Positions 1-9,242 of a stretch of DNA of 11,635 bases are shown here, one piece after another. Source of the stretch: Spirochaetota bacterium (lineage in GTDB: Bacteria; Spirochaetota; Leptospiria; Turneriellales; Turneriellaceae); contig CAUJII010000075.1 in NCBI GenBank assembly GCA_963205035.1, positions 1-11,635 of the forward strand. Reading direction: 5' to 3'. Position 1 is the first letter of the stretch. Every line of letters starts with the position of its first letter. The notes under the pieces were generated by a model. The model did no database searches. It was not told the DNA's origin and saw nothing but the letters and a program-made list of their open reading frames with translations. Position numbers and translations under genes: made by a program.

Positions 1-456
1 ATTGCGCATGCAGAGATTTTAAGCCAGAAACTATCAGAACGCATTACGCGGTATTTTAATACTTCTACAGTCAATACGGTGCGCATCTGTATTCGAGAAA
101 TTCTCATCAACGCGATTGAACACGGAAACCTTGAAATATCTTTTCATGAAAAAACAGACGCGATTGAGAACAACGACTACATGGAATTTTTGCTCGCGCG
201 ACAAAAAGATTTAAAATATGCAGGCCGATCTGTGAAGATAGACTATCTCATCAATAAAAAAATCCTGATGTTTCGGATAACAGACGATGGCCCAGGCTTC
301 GATCATAAGAAGTTCTTCGCACAAACGACAACCTCCAACACATCAATGCTCGAGCACGGACGCGGCCTCATCATGACACGCAACGCCTTTGATACGGTTG
401 TTTTTAACGATAAAGGGAATCAAGTCATTTTGACGAAACACATCGCGCACGTTTAG
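1..456 (+). CDS. GHKL ATP-binding domain protein, anti-sigma/serine-kinase type (5' truncated)
   Basis: The frame is open from base 1, so the gene starts outside the window; the GTG at 79 is internal and would remove part of the ATP-binding fold. The visible 151 residues are the C-terminal HATPase_c domain. The N box is REILINAIEHGN (residues 32-43, catalytic-type Glu33, Mg-binding Asn37). The G1 box is DDGPGFD (95-101) and the G2 glycines are HGRGL (119-123). No histidine-kinase dimerisation domain is seen in this part. The spacing and the N box resemble RsbW/SpoIIAB-like ATPases, which in many bacteria sit at the C-terminus of receiver or PP2C-phosphatase proteins controlling partner-switching. 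Which of these it belongs to cannot be told without the missing 5' end. Its stop (TAG 454-456) overlaps, out of frame, the stop of the convergent maf-like gene. The family call is solid; the cellular role is open. Confidence 0.85.
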   Translation: MAHAEILSQKLSERITRYFNTSTVNTVRICIREILINAIEHGNLEISFHEKTDAIENNDYMEFLLARQKDLKYAGRSVKIDYLINKKILMFRITDDGPGFDHKKFFAQTTTSNTSMLEHGRGLIMTRNAFDTVVFNDKGNQVILTKHIAHV

Positions 457-2231
457 ATGCTCTTTTGCGCCCAGTGGCTCACCTCGCGGGCGGCCTTACC
501 CAACGAAGAGTAGAACTGAGCAGCGTCGACGTCTTCGCCCTGCTCTGTGATTTTGAGAATCAACGCCTGTGCGTTGAGGCCCGCAATTTCGCGCGCAACC
601 CCCGTTTCTCTGAGCAGCGCATCGTTCTCGTTCAGTTTCTGCAAAACTGCGTGCGAAGGTTTTTTCTCTTGTGAGAGGCGGTAGCTCTCGTGCGTTATGC
701 GCATAATTTGGGCCAGACCTTCAAGTAACCTTTGAATTTTCTGTTGCTGCCCGTGCGCTGGCAAGCTCTCGAACGTCAAATTTATTTTTTCGACTTCTAT
801 AACTCCCGAAAGCGCGTCGTTAAGCGAAAGGTGTTCAAAACCCGGAAGATAGAGCCCGTCGACAGTTGCATTGATGAGGCGCACTGCGGGCCTTTCAGCT
901 GCGCGCGCGCAAAACCACTCGTGAAAAATTTTTAACTTCCCATTGGTTCTGACGCTCTTCTGTTTTATTCCCTTCTGCATTAAGACGGGCATCGAGCGCA
1001 TTTGTCGTAAATTGTGCCCCTCCATGCTCGAAAGTCTGTGGTTTCTACAAAAGACTGCGCTTTCAAGCACAGCCCCCTTGCAGTGCGCTTGCAAATTACT
1101 GAACGACAAATCTTGCCCGACAAGGATGAGTCTGCCTAAATCGGAACCTTCACGGAGCGCAAGCCAACGCACTGCAATATCGAATGCATTTGTCGAGACA
1201 GAGCCGCCGTGCGCGACATCGCCTCTATCTTCGTTGCGGAGCAGAGCGTCTGAGGCAAAAACATTATTCCAAAAAAATATTTTTGCTCCCAGCCGCTCAA
1301 GCCTGTGCGGTATTGCTGGACATACCACAGGGTCGAGAGCCCAGAGCGACCGGTGAGCGTCGGGTGAAGTCGCAAAATAATGGTTCACCCACTGCGGGTC
1401 TGCTGCAAAAACTACGTCTGGAAAAATCCCTGCACGGTTGAGCGGCAGAAGAGCTGTGTCGGCGGCAAAGAGCACGAACTTACCGCGTTCTGCTTTCAAA
1501 TCTTTGAGCGATTCGGAAAGCGAAGGGCCAGCACCCGCAAGAACAACCGCTTGTGGCGGTGGATTTCTCACGAATTGCCGCAGTGTCGACGAGGTAGCGA
1601 TTGTTTTCTGATTGAGAAAAATATTTTTATTCCACAACCGTTGGAATTTGATAATCGTCGCTTGATTGACGCTGCGCTTTTCAAAAAGCGCCTGCACTCT
1701 CTGGTACGCTCTCGTATAAAGCGCTTTCTGAGCGGCAAACGATGCCGGGTGGCAATAGATGAGAGTCTCTTTCAAATTCTTGCCTTGAAGCCACGGTAAT
1801 ATCGCTTCCATGGCATCGCCTCCCTCTAACGAATCGGAGAGCAAAGTGATAAGTCCACCGTATTTTTGAAAGAGTCCCGATACGAGGAATGAAGCCAGTA
1901 TCGTGGGCGAAGGTTCAATCAAAAGTATTGCATGCGTTTGTCGGTTGAGTTCTGAGAGAAGAAAACCCGCCCCCAAAGAAACTGCCACAAGCGAGCGCGC
2001 CTCTTTAATAGAAAGTGCTGCACGCGCAGCTTCTCTGTGCGCGTCACGCAAAGAGTGCAGAGGCAAGCCATGGAAGAACCACTCTCCCGCCGTAAAGCCT
2101 CTCTGAAGATTCTTCAGCTCTTCATCAGAAAGACTCGTCCAGAGTTCTTCGAGATTTGGATTTCCCAACCATTGGTGTTTTTTTTGAAAGAGTGCAGCGT
2201 TTTCAAAATACCGCTGCCGCAAGCTCTCCAT
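453..2231 (-). CDS. Maf/DUF115 family protein (motility-associated factor, 6-hydroxymethylpterin diphosphokinase MptE-like)
   Basis: This is a 592-residue protein counted from ATG at 2231. The DUF115 core is clear: LAGAGPSLSESL (about residues 232-243), then AADTALLPLNRAGIFPDVVF with AADPQ just after (about 256-279), then GGSVSTNAFDIA (about 342-353) and LILVGQDLSFS (about 368-378). A glycine-rich strand (SLGAGFLLSEL, about 85-95) and an acidic LLIEPSP segment lie before it. The C-terminal 100 residues are predicted helical. Bacterial Maf proteins of this family glycosylate flagellin with nonulosonic acids, while the archaeal relative MptE is a pterin pyrophosphokinase. Flagellin glycosylation is the likelier role here, by inference. 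ATG 2231 lies four bases after the serB stop; an in-frame TTG at 2246 would add five residues and overlap serB. Neither has a strong Shine-Dalgarno sequence, so translation is probably coupled to serB. The 3' end overlaps the stop of the convergent ATPase gene. Confidence 0.85.
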   Translation of the reverse strand: MESLRQRYFENAALFQKKHQWLGNPNLEELWTSLSDEELKNLQRGFTAGEWFFHGLPLHSLRDAHREAARAALSIKEARSLVAVSLGAGFLLSELNRQTHAILLIEPSPTILASFLVSGLFQKYGGLITLLSDSLEGGDAMEAILPWLQGKNLKETLIYCHPASFAAQKALYTRAYQRVQALFEKRSVNQATIIKFQRLWNKNIFLNQKTIATSSTLRQFVRNPPPQAVVLAGAGPSLSESLKDLKAERGKFVLFAADTALLPLNRAGIFPDVVFAADPQWVNHYFATSPDAHRSLWALDPVVCPAIPHRLERLGAKIFFWNNVFASDALLRNEDRGDVAHGGSVSTNAFDIAVRWLALREGSDLGRLILVGQDLSFSNLQAHCKGAVLESAVFCRNHRLSSMEGHNLRQMRSMPVLMQKGIKQKSVRTNGKLKIFHEWFCARAAERPAVRLINATVDGLYLPGFEHLSLNDALSGVIEVEKINLTFESLPAHGQQQKIQRLLEGLAQIMRITHESYRLSQEKKPSHAVLQKLNENDALLRETGVAREIAGLNAQALILKITEQGEDVDAAQFYSSLGKAAREVSHWAQKSI

Positions 2232-2235
2232 GGAT

Positions 2236-3117
2236 TCAAAAGACAAGCTCTGCTACAAGCCGTAAATCCCGTTCCATTATACCCGCCGTCGCGGTGTTTG
2301 AAAGAGCAGGTTTTGCACAGAACGCAATTCCCAACCCGCTAATTTGCAGCATGTCAAGATCGTTGGCGCCGTCGCCAATCGCAACACACTCCTCCAGCGG
2401 TATGCCATGTTTTTCAGCAAGCTCTTTCAAAATTTTTGCCTTGCGTTGTCTATTGACAATAGGGCCTAACGTTTTACCTGTCAGCATGCCGTCTATGATT
2501 TCTAATTCATTGGCGAAATGGCCGGTCATGGATAACTCTTCGGCAAAGTGCCGCGTAAAAAAAGTAAATCCACCCGAGACTAAATAGGTGAGGACACCAC
2601 GAGCCGCCGCATTTGTGACAAGTTCCCGCGCACCCTTCGTGAGGTGCAATTTAGTCTGCAACACGCTTTCGAGTGTCGTCACAGAAAGCCCCTTCAGAAG
2701 ATGCACTCTTTCAGCGAGAGCCGTATCGAAATCCAACGTACCTTTCATCGCGCGCTCTGTGATGGAAGCGACCTGATCTTTGAAACCCGCAAAGTCTGCG
2801 AGCTCGTCGATAACCTCTTCTTCGATGAAAGTCGAGTCTGTATCGAACACAAAAAGTTTCGAGGGACTCGCTTTCTTCGCACGCAGTGCCCAAGCAGCCA
2901 AAGGTAGAGTCGGCTTCGCAAGGAGTGCACGAAAGAGTGAAATATCGATGGGATAGTCAACGCTTGCAACAAATTTTTCAAAAGGTAGGTTAGAATCCAA
3001 GAGCGGAGTCGGCGCTAAATCGGGGACTTGACCCGCAAACGCAGGCGCAAGCGAGACGGCAAAATCTGCCATGAACCCACGCGGGACGAGAAAAATTACC
3101 TCGTATTCTTTTTTCAT
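2236..3117 (-). CDS. serB: Phosphoserine phosphatase SerB
   Basis: This haloacid-dehalogenase superfamily enzyme should hydrolyse O-phospho-L-serine to L-serine in the cytosol, the last step of the phosphorylated serine pathway. The 293-residue product has motif I FDTDST (91-96; nucleophile Asp92, acid/base Asp94), followed by the SerB-type EEVIDELADFAG. The TERAMKGTLDF block (120-130) is a SerB hallmark. Motif II is LVSGGF (179-184), the motif-III lysine lies in RQRKAKI (about 226-228), and GDGANDLDM (248-256) supplies the Mg-binding aspartates. About 85 residues precede motif I, enough for the small N-terminal domain seen in longer SerB proteins, though I cannot recognise an ACT fold by eye. 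The open frame reaches 3207, but that extension lies inside bamA and reads as out-of-frame bamA. ATG at 3117, seven bases after the bamA stop, gives a natural N-terminus. No strong ribosome-binding site is visible. Confidence 0.93.
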   Translation of the reverse strand: MKKEYEVIFLVPRGFMADFAVSLAPAFAGQVPDLAPTPLLDSNLPFEKFVASVDYPIDISLFRALLAKPTLPLAAWALRAKKASPSKLFVFDTDSTFIEEEVIDELADFAGFKDQVASITERAMKGTLDFDTALAERVHLLKGLSVTTLESVLQTKLHLTKGARELVTNAAARGVLTYLVSGGFTFFTRHFAEELSMTGHFANELEIIDGMLTGKTLGPIVNRQRKAKILKELAEKHGIPLEECVAIGDGANDLDMLQISGLGIAFCAKPALSNTATAGIMERDLRLVAELVF

Positions 3118-3124
3118 TCGCGCA

Positions 3125-5836
3125 TTAGAAACGCCGGTCGCCGATACCAAAGACAAACTCAAACCCGCTTTGGTTGGGATGGTTCTTAAACCAACCTTGG
3201 TCTGCATCCCACAAGAGACGCTTGGCTAAGTAAATCCGCAATGGCAATATGGGGATCTGCAACCGGAAACCAAAACCCCAACTATAGCGAAAATAATCGA
3301 GAGAGAAGTTCTTGAGAGAAAGTTCAGCCGCGTTGTAAGCCTGCGTCGTCGATTGCGTCGTGGCGGAGGTGAAGACATACTCGGCTGGGTTTTGATAAAG
3401 CGCGCCTGCATCGAAAAAGAGAACAATCCAAAAGAGCGAAGGTTCGACGGGTATGCGGATCTCGCTTCCAAAAAGAATGCGGTGCGAACCGCCGTTACGC
3501 CAGGTAGCACCTGCCGGTGTGTCTCCGTAAAAAGAATCGAAAAGAGTCCAGCCGCGTAAACTCTCATAACCGCCGATGTAGAGCCTATCTTGCACCTCGA
3601 CATAGGGGTTCTCTTCAGCCAACTGTTTACCCCAGAAGGGATTCATGAGCTGAGTAAATGCCGCCGAAGCTCGCACCTCTTGAACAACGCGCCACCGCCT
3701 CAGCACATTCTTGCGGATTAAGTTAAAGAACGTATAGTCCATCATCCACCAGAAAAAATCAACCTGCGGATAATAACGCATAAAATGGTCGCCGCCGCCC
3801 AAAATACTCCCTACGAAATCGTGCGAAAACTCGACGCGCACGCCCTGCGTCGTATTAAAAATATTATCGCGGTTATCGTAAAAAATTCCATTCGTGACCA
3901 TGTTCTTCACTTGCCAACCGCGCTGCACAAGCAAGAACACGCTGTCGTCGACCATGCTCGAAGGGTTATGCGCGACAAAAAGTTGTGGCGAATAATTGTG
4001 GTAGTGTCCCCAGTTCACCCAAAACCGGTGACCGATTCCGATCGTCGCACCCACGGTGTCGAGTTCGTAACGCGCCGATTCGTCGTTTGTCGCAATCCCA
4101 ATAGAACCGGAAAGAATACTACGCCGGATATAAAAACCTGTGAGAGTCAAAGACCAGGGTTTATCGAAGAGCCAAGGCTCTGTCCAAGACGCTTGGAGCA
4201 TTGTGCGCAGCGGACCAAACTCGACACGGCCTGAAATCCGTTGGCCTGTTCCATTGAGGTTGTTTTCTGCAACTTCGGTAAAAATTGAAAATCCTGTGTT
4301 CGTGCCATAACCACCGCCCAACGAGATGGTGCCCGTCGGTTGCTCCTCGACATCGAAGACAAGATTCATCTTGCCTTCGCTCGATCCGGGACGCGCATCG
4401 ACGTTGACAGTCTTAAAGAATTGCAGGTTGTTCACCCGTTCGCGCGAACGCTGCACCAGTTCTGAATTAAAAAGCTCGCCTTCTTTAATAATGAGTTCAC
4501 GGCGTATTACTTTATCTAACGTCTTTTTATTCCCTTTGACAATAATACTTTCGATGTAACCCTTATCGCCTTCTGAAATAACAAAGTGCGTGTGAACGAA
4601 CTTGCGCCCCTTCATCTCGGGGTTGTCTTTTAAGATTTTCTCGAGCTTTGCCAAATGGTAATAATCCCGATTATCCTTCTGCGCTTCTACCTGCTGCGGT
4701 GCATTGCGCTTCTCTGCAATCGCTTCTTCTGTTAGAGGAATCACTGTGCGCTCGGGTTGAACACGCGCATAAATATACCCTTCTTGAGAATAGAGGTAGT
4801 TGACAATGCCACGGTCACGGTTGAATTTGCCGTTATCGAAGACCGATCCGACATCGGAATTCGTGTACTCGAAATACTCCTCAACCTTATCCGCGCTAAA
4901 GAGCTGCTGCTTCGTTGTCGGGTTCAGAAAACGTGGGTCCCAAGTTAAATCGTAACCGTCGAAGAAATATTGATCCCCCTCTTTAATCTTATAGGTAATC
5001 ACGATGACCCGCTCTTCTTGGGTCTTGGGGTTTTTCCAGCGGTAATCGTAGCGCGCTTCTTCTAACTCAACGTCTAAGAAACCCTGTGCTTTGTAAAACT
5101 CGATAATAGAATTTTTGTCCTTCTCAAAAACATCGCTCTTGAACGTGCCGTCTGCAATAAAACCGTCTTCTTCGAGTTCCATCACCGACATCACATCTTC
5201 TGGGTCGGCTTTCGTGACACCCAAGAGATTGATCTTTGCAATTTTGATTTGCTCGCCTTCGTCGACGACAAAGGTCAGAGAAAGCGTGTTGTCTTTGGGA
5301 TCGATTTCACTTTTGCGTACTTTTACGCTGGCGTTGAAAAGCCCCTTTTCGCGGTACTTGCCTAAGATACGTTGGATAGAATCCGAAACCTTCCGCTCTG
5401 TATAGATTTCATCTTCTTTAATTGGAATAGCTTGTTGAACGTCGGTGCTCGAAAGCTCTTCTAACCCCAAAAAAGAGATTTCTTTGATACGCGGTCGCTC
5501 TTTTAGATAAAACGTGAGAGCGACACCGCCTTCAAAGTCTTCACCTTCGACGCGGGCATACGCAAAAGAGCCTTCGCCAAAAAGTGCCTTCACGTCGCCG
5601 TTCAAAACCGCAAGATTCAAGACTTGGCCAACTTTCATTTGGATAATATCGTTGCGGAGAGTGTCTGAAGACACATGGATATTGCCGACGAAATCGATTT
5701 TAGTAATTTTTTTGCCGATATACCGCTCGGCTTGCGAATAAATAAAGTTATGCGCGAAAAATCCCACAAGGGCCACGACGAGCACAAATGAAACGGGTGC
5801 CCAATAACGGGCTTTGGAGCTGAAAAGACGTCTCAA
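3125..5836 (-). CDS. bamA: Outer membrane protein assembly factor BamA (Omp85 family)
   Basis: This is the central insertase that folds beta-barrel proteins into the outer membrane. The product has 903 residues, longer than the roughly 800 of enterobacterial BamA. A basic start and a hydrophobic segment (residues about 12-29) form a signal peptide or anchor. POTRA-type repeats begin near 43 (KITKIDFVGNIHVSSDTL), 115 (RIKEISFLGLEELSSTDV), 197 (IKIAKINLLGVTKADPEDV), 289 (a divergent, enlarged repeat) and 427 (YIESIIVKGNKKTL). The barrel begins near 500. YESLRGW (757-763) matches the conserved (V/L)RG(F/Y/W) motif of the loop that folds into the barrel, and the chain ends in Phe as outer-membrane barrels do. 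The start is TTG at 5836: the frame is closed by a stop 36 bases upstream with no ATG or GTG between, and an AGG (5845-5847) lies 8 bases before it. It heads a leftward unit with serB and the maf-like gene. Confidence 0.95.
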   Translation of the reverse strand: MRRLFSSKARYWAPVSFVLVVALVGFFAHNFIYSQAERYIGKKITKIDFVGNIHVSSDTLRNDIIQMKVGQVLNLAVLNGDVKALFGEGSFAYARVEGEDFEGGVALTFYLKERPRIKEISFLGLEELSSTDVQQAIPIKEDEIYTERKVSDSIQRILGKYREKGLFNASVKVRKSEIDPKDNTLSLTFVVDEGEQIKIAKINLLGVTKADPEDVMSVMELEEDGFIADGTFKSDVFEKDKNSIIEFYKAQGFLDVELEEARYDYRWKNPKTQEERVIVITYKIKEGDQYFFDGYDLTWDPRFLNPTTKQQLFSADKVEEYFEYTNSDVGSVFDNGKFNRDRGIVNYLYSQEGYIYARVQPERTVIPLTEEAIAEKRNAPQQVEAQKDNRDYYHLAKLEKILKDNPEMKGRKFVHTHFVISEGDKGYIESIIVKGNKKTLDKVIRRELIIKEGELFNSELVQRSRERVNNLQFFKTVNVDARPGSSEGKMNLVFDVEEQPTGTISLGGGYGTNTGFSIFTEVAENNLNGTGQRISGRVEFGPLRTMLQASWTEPWLFDKPWSLTLTGFYIRRSILSGSIGIATNDESARYELDTVGATIGIGHRFWVNWGHYHNYSPQLFVAHNPSSMVDDSVFLLVQRGWQVKNMVTNGIFYDNRDNIFNTTQGVRVEFSHDFVGSILGGGDHFMRYYPQVDFFWWMMDYTFFNLIRKNVLRRWRVVQEVRASAAFTQLMNPFWGKQLAEENPYVEVQDRLYIGGYESLRGWTLFDSFYGDTPAGATWRNGGSHRILFGSEIRIPVEPSLFWIVLFFDAGALYQNPAEYVFTSATTQSTTQAYNAAELSLKNFSLDYFRYSWGFGFRLQIPILPLRIYLAKRLLWDADQGWFKNHPNQSGFEFVFGIGDRRF

Positions 5837-5968
5837 AGAGTTAACCTGACCACAGTCGAAAATGGTAGTTCAGAGTCGGCGTCAACCTCTATGGGAGGCA
5901 GGGCGCAGGCTCCTAAACTCGCAATAATTTTACTTGTTAGCACAGACTGGAACTCAGTTTTGTACTGC
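5837..5968. promoter_or_regulatory. Divergent intergenic region between bamA and the lipoprotein gene
   Basis: These 132 bases must hold the promoters of both flanking transcription units. On the minus strand, TAAAAT (complement of 5927-5932) matches 5 of 6 positions of a -10 box but has no good -35 partner. On the plus strand, AATAAT (5923-5928) also matches 5 of 6, again without a convincing -35. The two candidates overlap, so the promoters may be back to back. The promoter role follows from gene layout; the exact boxes are weak. Confidence 0.35.
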
Positions 5969-6871
5969 ATGAATAAAATGACGTTATTGAGTCTTGCTCT
6001 CACTGTGATGGCTTGTAAATCAACCACCGTTAAGACGGCACAGGCGGCCCATCTCGAAACAATAGAAAACCCGATTCTTAATCCTTACGAAATTTCTGCT
6101 TTTTGGGCATATAACAAGACCGTTCACGCAAAATTTGGAACTCCCCGCTCCGAGGCAATGCAAAAGAGGAAGAAATACGGGAATACCGTGGTCATGCAAC
6201 GCTCGGGCCGCAATAGACTCTACGACCATAATATATTTCTGAAGGCACTTCTCGACAATAAAATCTCTTCAGAATCGCGGGAAAATCTGGGAGAGAGCTT
6301 TCAAGGCGCTGTGTTCTTAGATATCGGTAGTGCCATCCTCTTCGGAGAAGGTGCTGAAACCGTACGGGATTTATACGACGATAAAAGAATTCGATCCAGA
6401 CTCACTCTGGTCGCGAGCGACATCAACGACAGAAAAAGTCCTAAAAGTATGTACGTAAAAATTTACGAAGAATCGGGCAACAAGCTTCCTTTTCCCGTCG
6501 TTGAAGTCTCGATGCGAATGATCCAACCCAAGGACTTTACAGGCCCGCTCGCTCCCTATCTCAAAAAGGGAGGCGCAGTCATTTTGCGCAGCTCAAACTC
6601 TGGGCCGGATCTCTATTACTCGCAAGACGACATAAAAAAGCACCTGACCGCAGCGATCGTTGCTTTTGCAGACAGAGAGCTTTTCTATATTTTTGGAAAA
6701 TTCATTCTCTATAAACCCAAAGACCGCATGGATTTTCTTGTCGCCGGCGAATTCGATGATTCGGTGGCGACAAACCATATAAAGGCAACGTGGGAAGATA
6801 TCGATTGGTCCAAACGGACTTTTAACGACGGCATTCGATTAAATTTGCAGCACTTGCAATATACTCCATAG
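5969..6871 (+). CDS. Predicted lipoprotein with methyltransferase-like (Rossmann) domain
   Basis: I do not recognise a named family. From ATG 5969 the 300-residue product starts MNKMTLLSLALTVMAC, a short lipoprotein signal with Cys16 as the predicted lipidated residue (Val at -3, Ala at -1). An in-frame ATG at 5891 would put 26 unlikely residues before this signal, so 5969 is preferred; no strong ribosome-binding site marks either. In the mature part, VFLDIGSAILFGEGAE (115-130) resembles motif I of class I SAM-dependent methyltransferases. LTLVASDIND (146-154) places an acid at the expected end of strand 2, and LKKGGAVILRSS (198-209) resembles the strand near motif III. The arrangement is suggestive only: the glycines are not a clean GxGxG, and secreted methyltransferases are unusual, so this may be a degenerate, non-catalytic fold. 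It stands alone between bamA (divergent) and the suf operon (93 bases downstream). Confidence 0.75.
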   Translation: MNKMTLLSLALTVMACKSTTVKTAQAAHLETIENPILNPYEISAFWAYNKTVHAKFGTPRSEAMQKRKKYGNTVVMQRSGRNRLYDHNIFLKALLDNKISSESRENLGESFQGAVFLDIGSAILFGEGAETVRDLYDDKRIRSRLTLVASDINDRKSPKSMYVKIYEESGNKLPFPVVEVSMRMIQPKDFTGPLAPYLKKGGAVILRSSNSGPDLYYSQDDIKKHLTAAIVAFADRELFYIFGKFILYKPKDRMDFLVAGEFDDSVATNHIKATWEDIDWSKRTFNDGIRLNLQHLQYTP

Positions 6872-6909
6872 CGCGACTAACTCCACCGACGTTTGATCGA
6901 CATTTTAAT

Positions 6910-6926
6910 AAATTTCCCAAAAATTT
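6910..6926. repeat. AT-rich dyad AAATTT-N5-AAATTT upstream of sufB
   Basis: Two copies of the self-complementary hexamer AAATTT (6910-6915 and 6921-6926) are separated by CCCAA, and the second copy runs into a T5 tract. It could be a weak terminator for the lipoprotein gene or an operator for the suf operon. It does not match an IscR or Fur site that I can recognise. Six A/T pairs make a weak stem and could arise by chance in AT-rich DNA. Confidence 0.25.
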
Positions 6927-6950
6927 TTACCCTTTTGCCATTCTCTTTTG

Positions 6951-6956
6951 TATAAT
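6951..6956 (+). promoter_or_regulatory. Candidate -10 box (TATAAT) for the suf operon
   Basis: A perfect TATAAT lies nine bases before the sufB ATG at 6965, in the AT-rich gap after the lipoprotein gene. No good -35 hexamer lies 16-18 bases upstream, and the nearby TTGCCA (6935-6940) is only 10 bases away. If the box is used, transcription would start at about the sufB start codon and give a nearly leaderless message. GAAGG (6957-6961), three bases before the ATG, could instead act as a closely spaced Shine-Dalgarno sequence for a longer transcript. Confidence 0.35.
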
Positions 6957-6964
6957 GAAGGTAC

Positions 6965-8482
<1,518 letters not shown>

Positions 8483-8492
8483 GACAAACTAT

Positions 8493-8497
8493 AAGGA
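8493..8497 (+). promoter_or_regulatory. Ribosome-binding site of sufC
   Basis: AAGGA lies four bases upstream of the ATG at 8502. It supports that start over the in-frame TTG at 8463, which lies inside the end of sufB. Confidence 0.6.
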
Positions 8498-8501
8498 AAA
8501 A

Positions 8502-9242
8502 ATGAGCACCCCAGTTGTAACTATAACCAACCTCAAAGTAAAAACAGGCGACAAAGAAATCCTCAAAGGCGTCAATTTAACGATAGGCGCAGGCGAAGTC
8601 CATGCAATCATGGGACCCAACGGATCGGGCAAGAGTACGCTCTCGCACGTTTTGGCGGGCAACCCAGACTTTGTCGTCACCGATGGAAGCGTGGAGTTTG
8701 CGGGAAAGAATCTTCTCGAAATGCCGATTGAAGAGCGTGCGCGTGCCGGTATCTTTATTGCATTTCAGTATCCGCCAGAAATTCCGGGTGTGAACAATGC
8801 GCAATTCATGCGCACGGCTCTCAACACAATCCGTAAATCCCACGGCAAGAGCGAAATTTCTGCTGCGGATTTTCTGAAGCAGACACGCGTCGTCATGGAA
8901 CGCCTCAAGATGAAGCCCGAAATGATCAAACGCTCTTTGAACGACGGCTTCTCGGGCGGTGAAAAAAAGAAAAACGAAATTTTGCAGATGGCGCTTTTGG
9001 AGCCTAAGCTCATGGTCTTGGATGAAATCGACTCGGGTTTAGACGTCGATGCGCTCGAACTCGTTGCGAAAGAAGCCAACCGCACGATGAATAGCGATAG
9101 CGCTATGATTGTCATCACACACTACTCGCGCATCTTGCAATACATCAAACCCAACCGCGTGCATGTTCTCTCGAACGGCAAAATTATTGAATCGGGCGGA
9201 TTTGAAATTGTCGAGCGTATCGAGACCCAGGGTTACGATTGA
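8502..9242 (+). CDS. sufC: Fe-S cluster assembly ATPase SufC
   Basis: SufC is the ABC-type ATPase of the SufBC2D scaffold; its ATP-driven dimerisation reshapes SufB and SufD during cluster building. The 246-residue product is of normal family length. It has Walker A GPNGSGKST (38-46), a Q-loop in FIAFQYPPEIPG (85-96), the SufC-type signature FSGGEKKKNEI (150-160), Walker B with LMVLDEIDSGLD (170-181; Asp174, Glu175) and H-loop His207 in VITHYSRIL. FSGGEKKKNEI together with DEIDSGLD separates SufC from transporter ATPases. The ATG at 8502 follows the sufB stop by 19 bases and has AAGGA in front of it. Its TGA stop overlaps the sufD start by one base (TGATG), which suggests translational coupling. 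Confidence 0.97.
   Translation: MSTPVVTITNLKVKTGDKEILKGVNLTIGAGEVHAIMGPNGSGKSTLSHVLAGNPDFVVTDGSVEFAGKNLLEMPIEERARAGIFIAFQYPPEIPGVNNAQFMRTALNTIRKSHGKSEISAADFLKQTRVVMERLKMKPEMIKRSLNDGFSGGEKKKNEILQMALLEPKLMVLDEIDSGLDVDALELVAKEANRTMNSDSAMIVITHYSRILQYIKPNRVHVLSNGKIIESGGFEIVERIETQGYD

Noticed and set aside
943..1799. Several plus-strand open frames opposite the maf-like gene
   Set aside because: They overlap one another and the DUF115 core. The maf frame has recognisable motifs; these do not.
3118..3207. 30-residue N-terminal extension of SerB
   Set aside because: It lies inside the bamA 3' end and reads as out-of-frame bamA. The ATG at 3117 gives a natural start.
3785..4234. 149-codon open frame antisense to bamA
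   Set aside because: It lies inside the conserved barrel coding region and its translation shows no domain-like pattern.
5891..5968. 26-residue extension of the lipoprotein from ATG 5891
   Set aside because: It would bury the lipoprotein signal sequence; the signal starting at 5969 is far more convincing.
6935..6956. TTGCCA plus TATAAT as a sigma-70 promoter pair
   Set aside because: The spacer is only 10 bases, too short for a normal -35/-10 pair.
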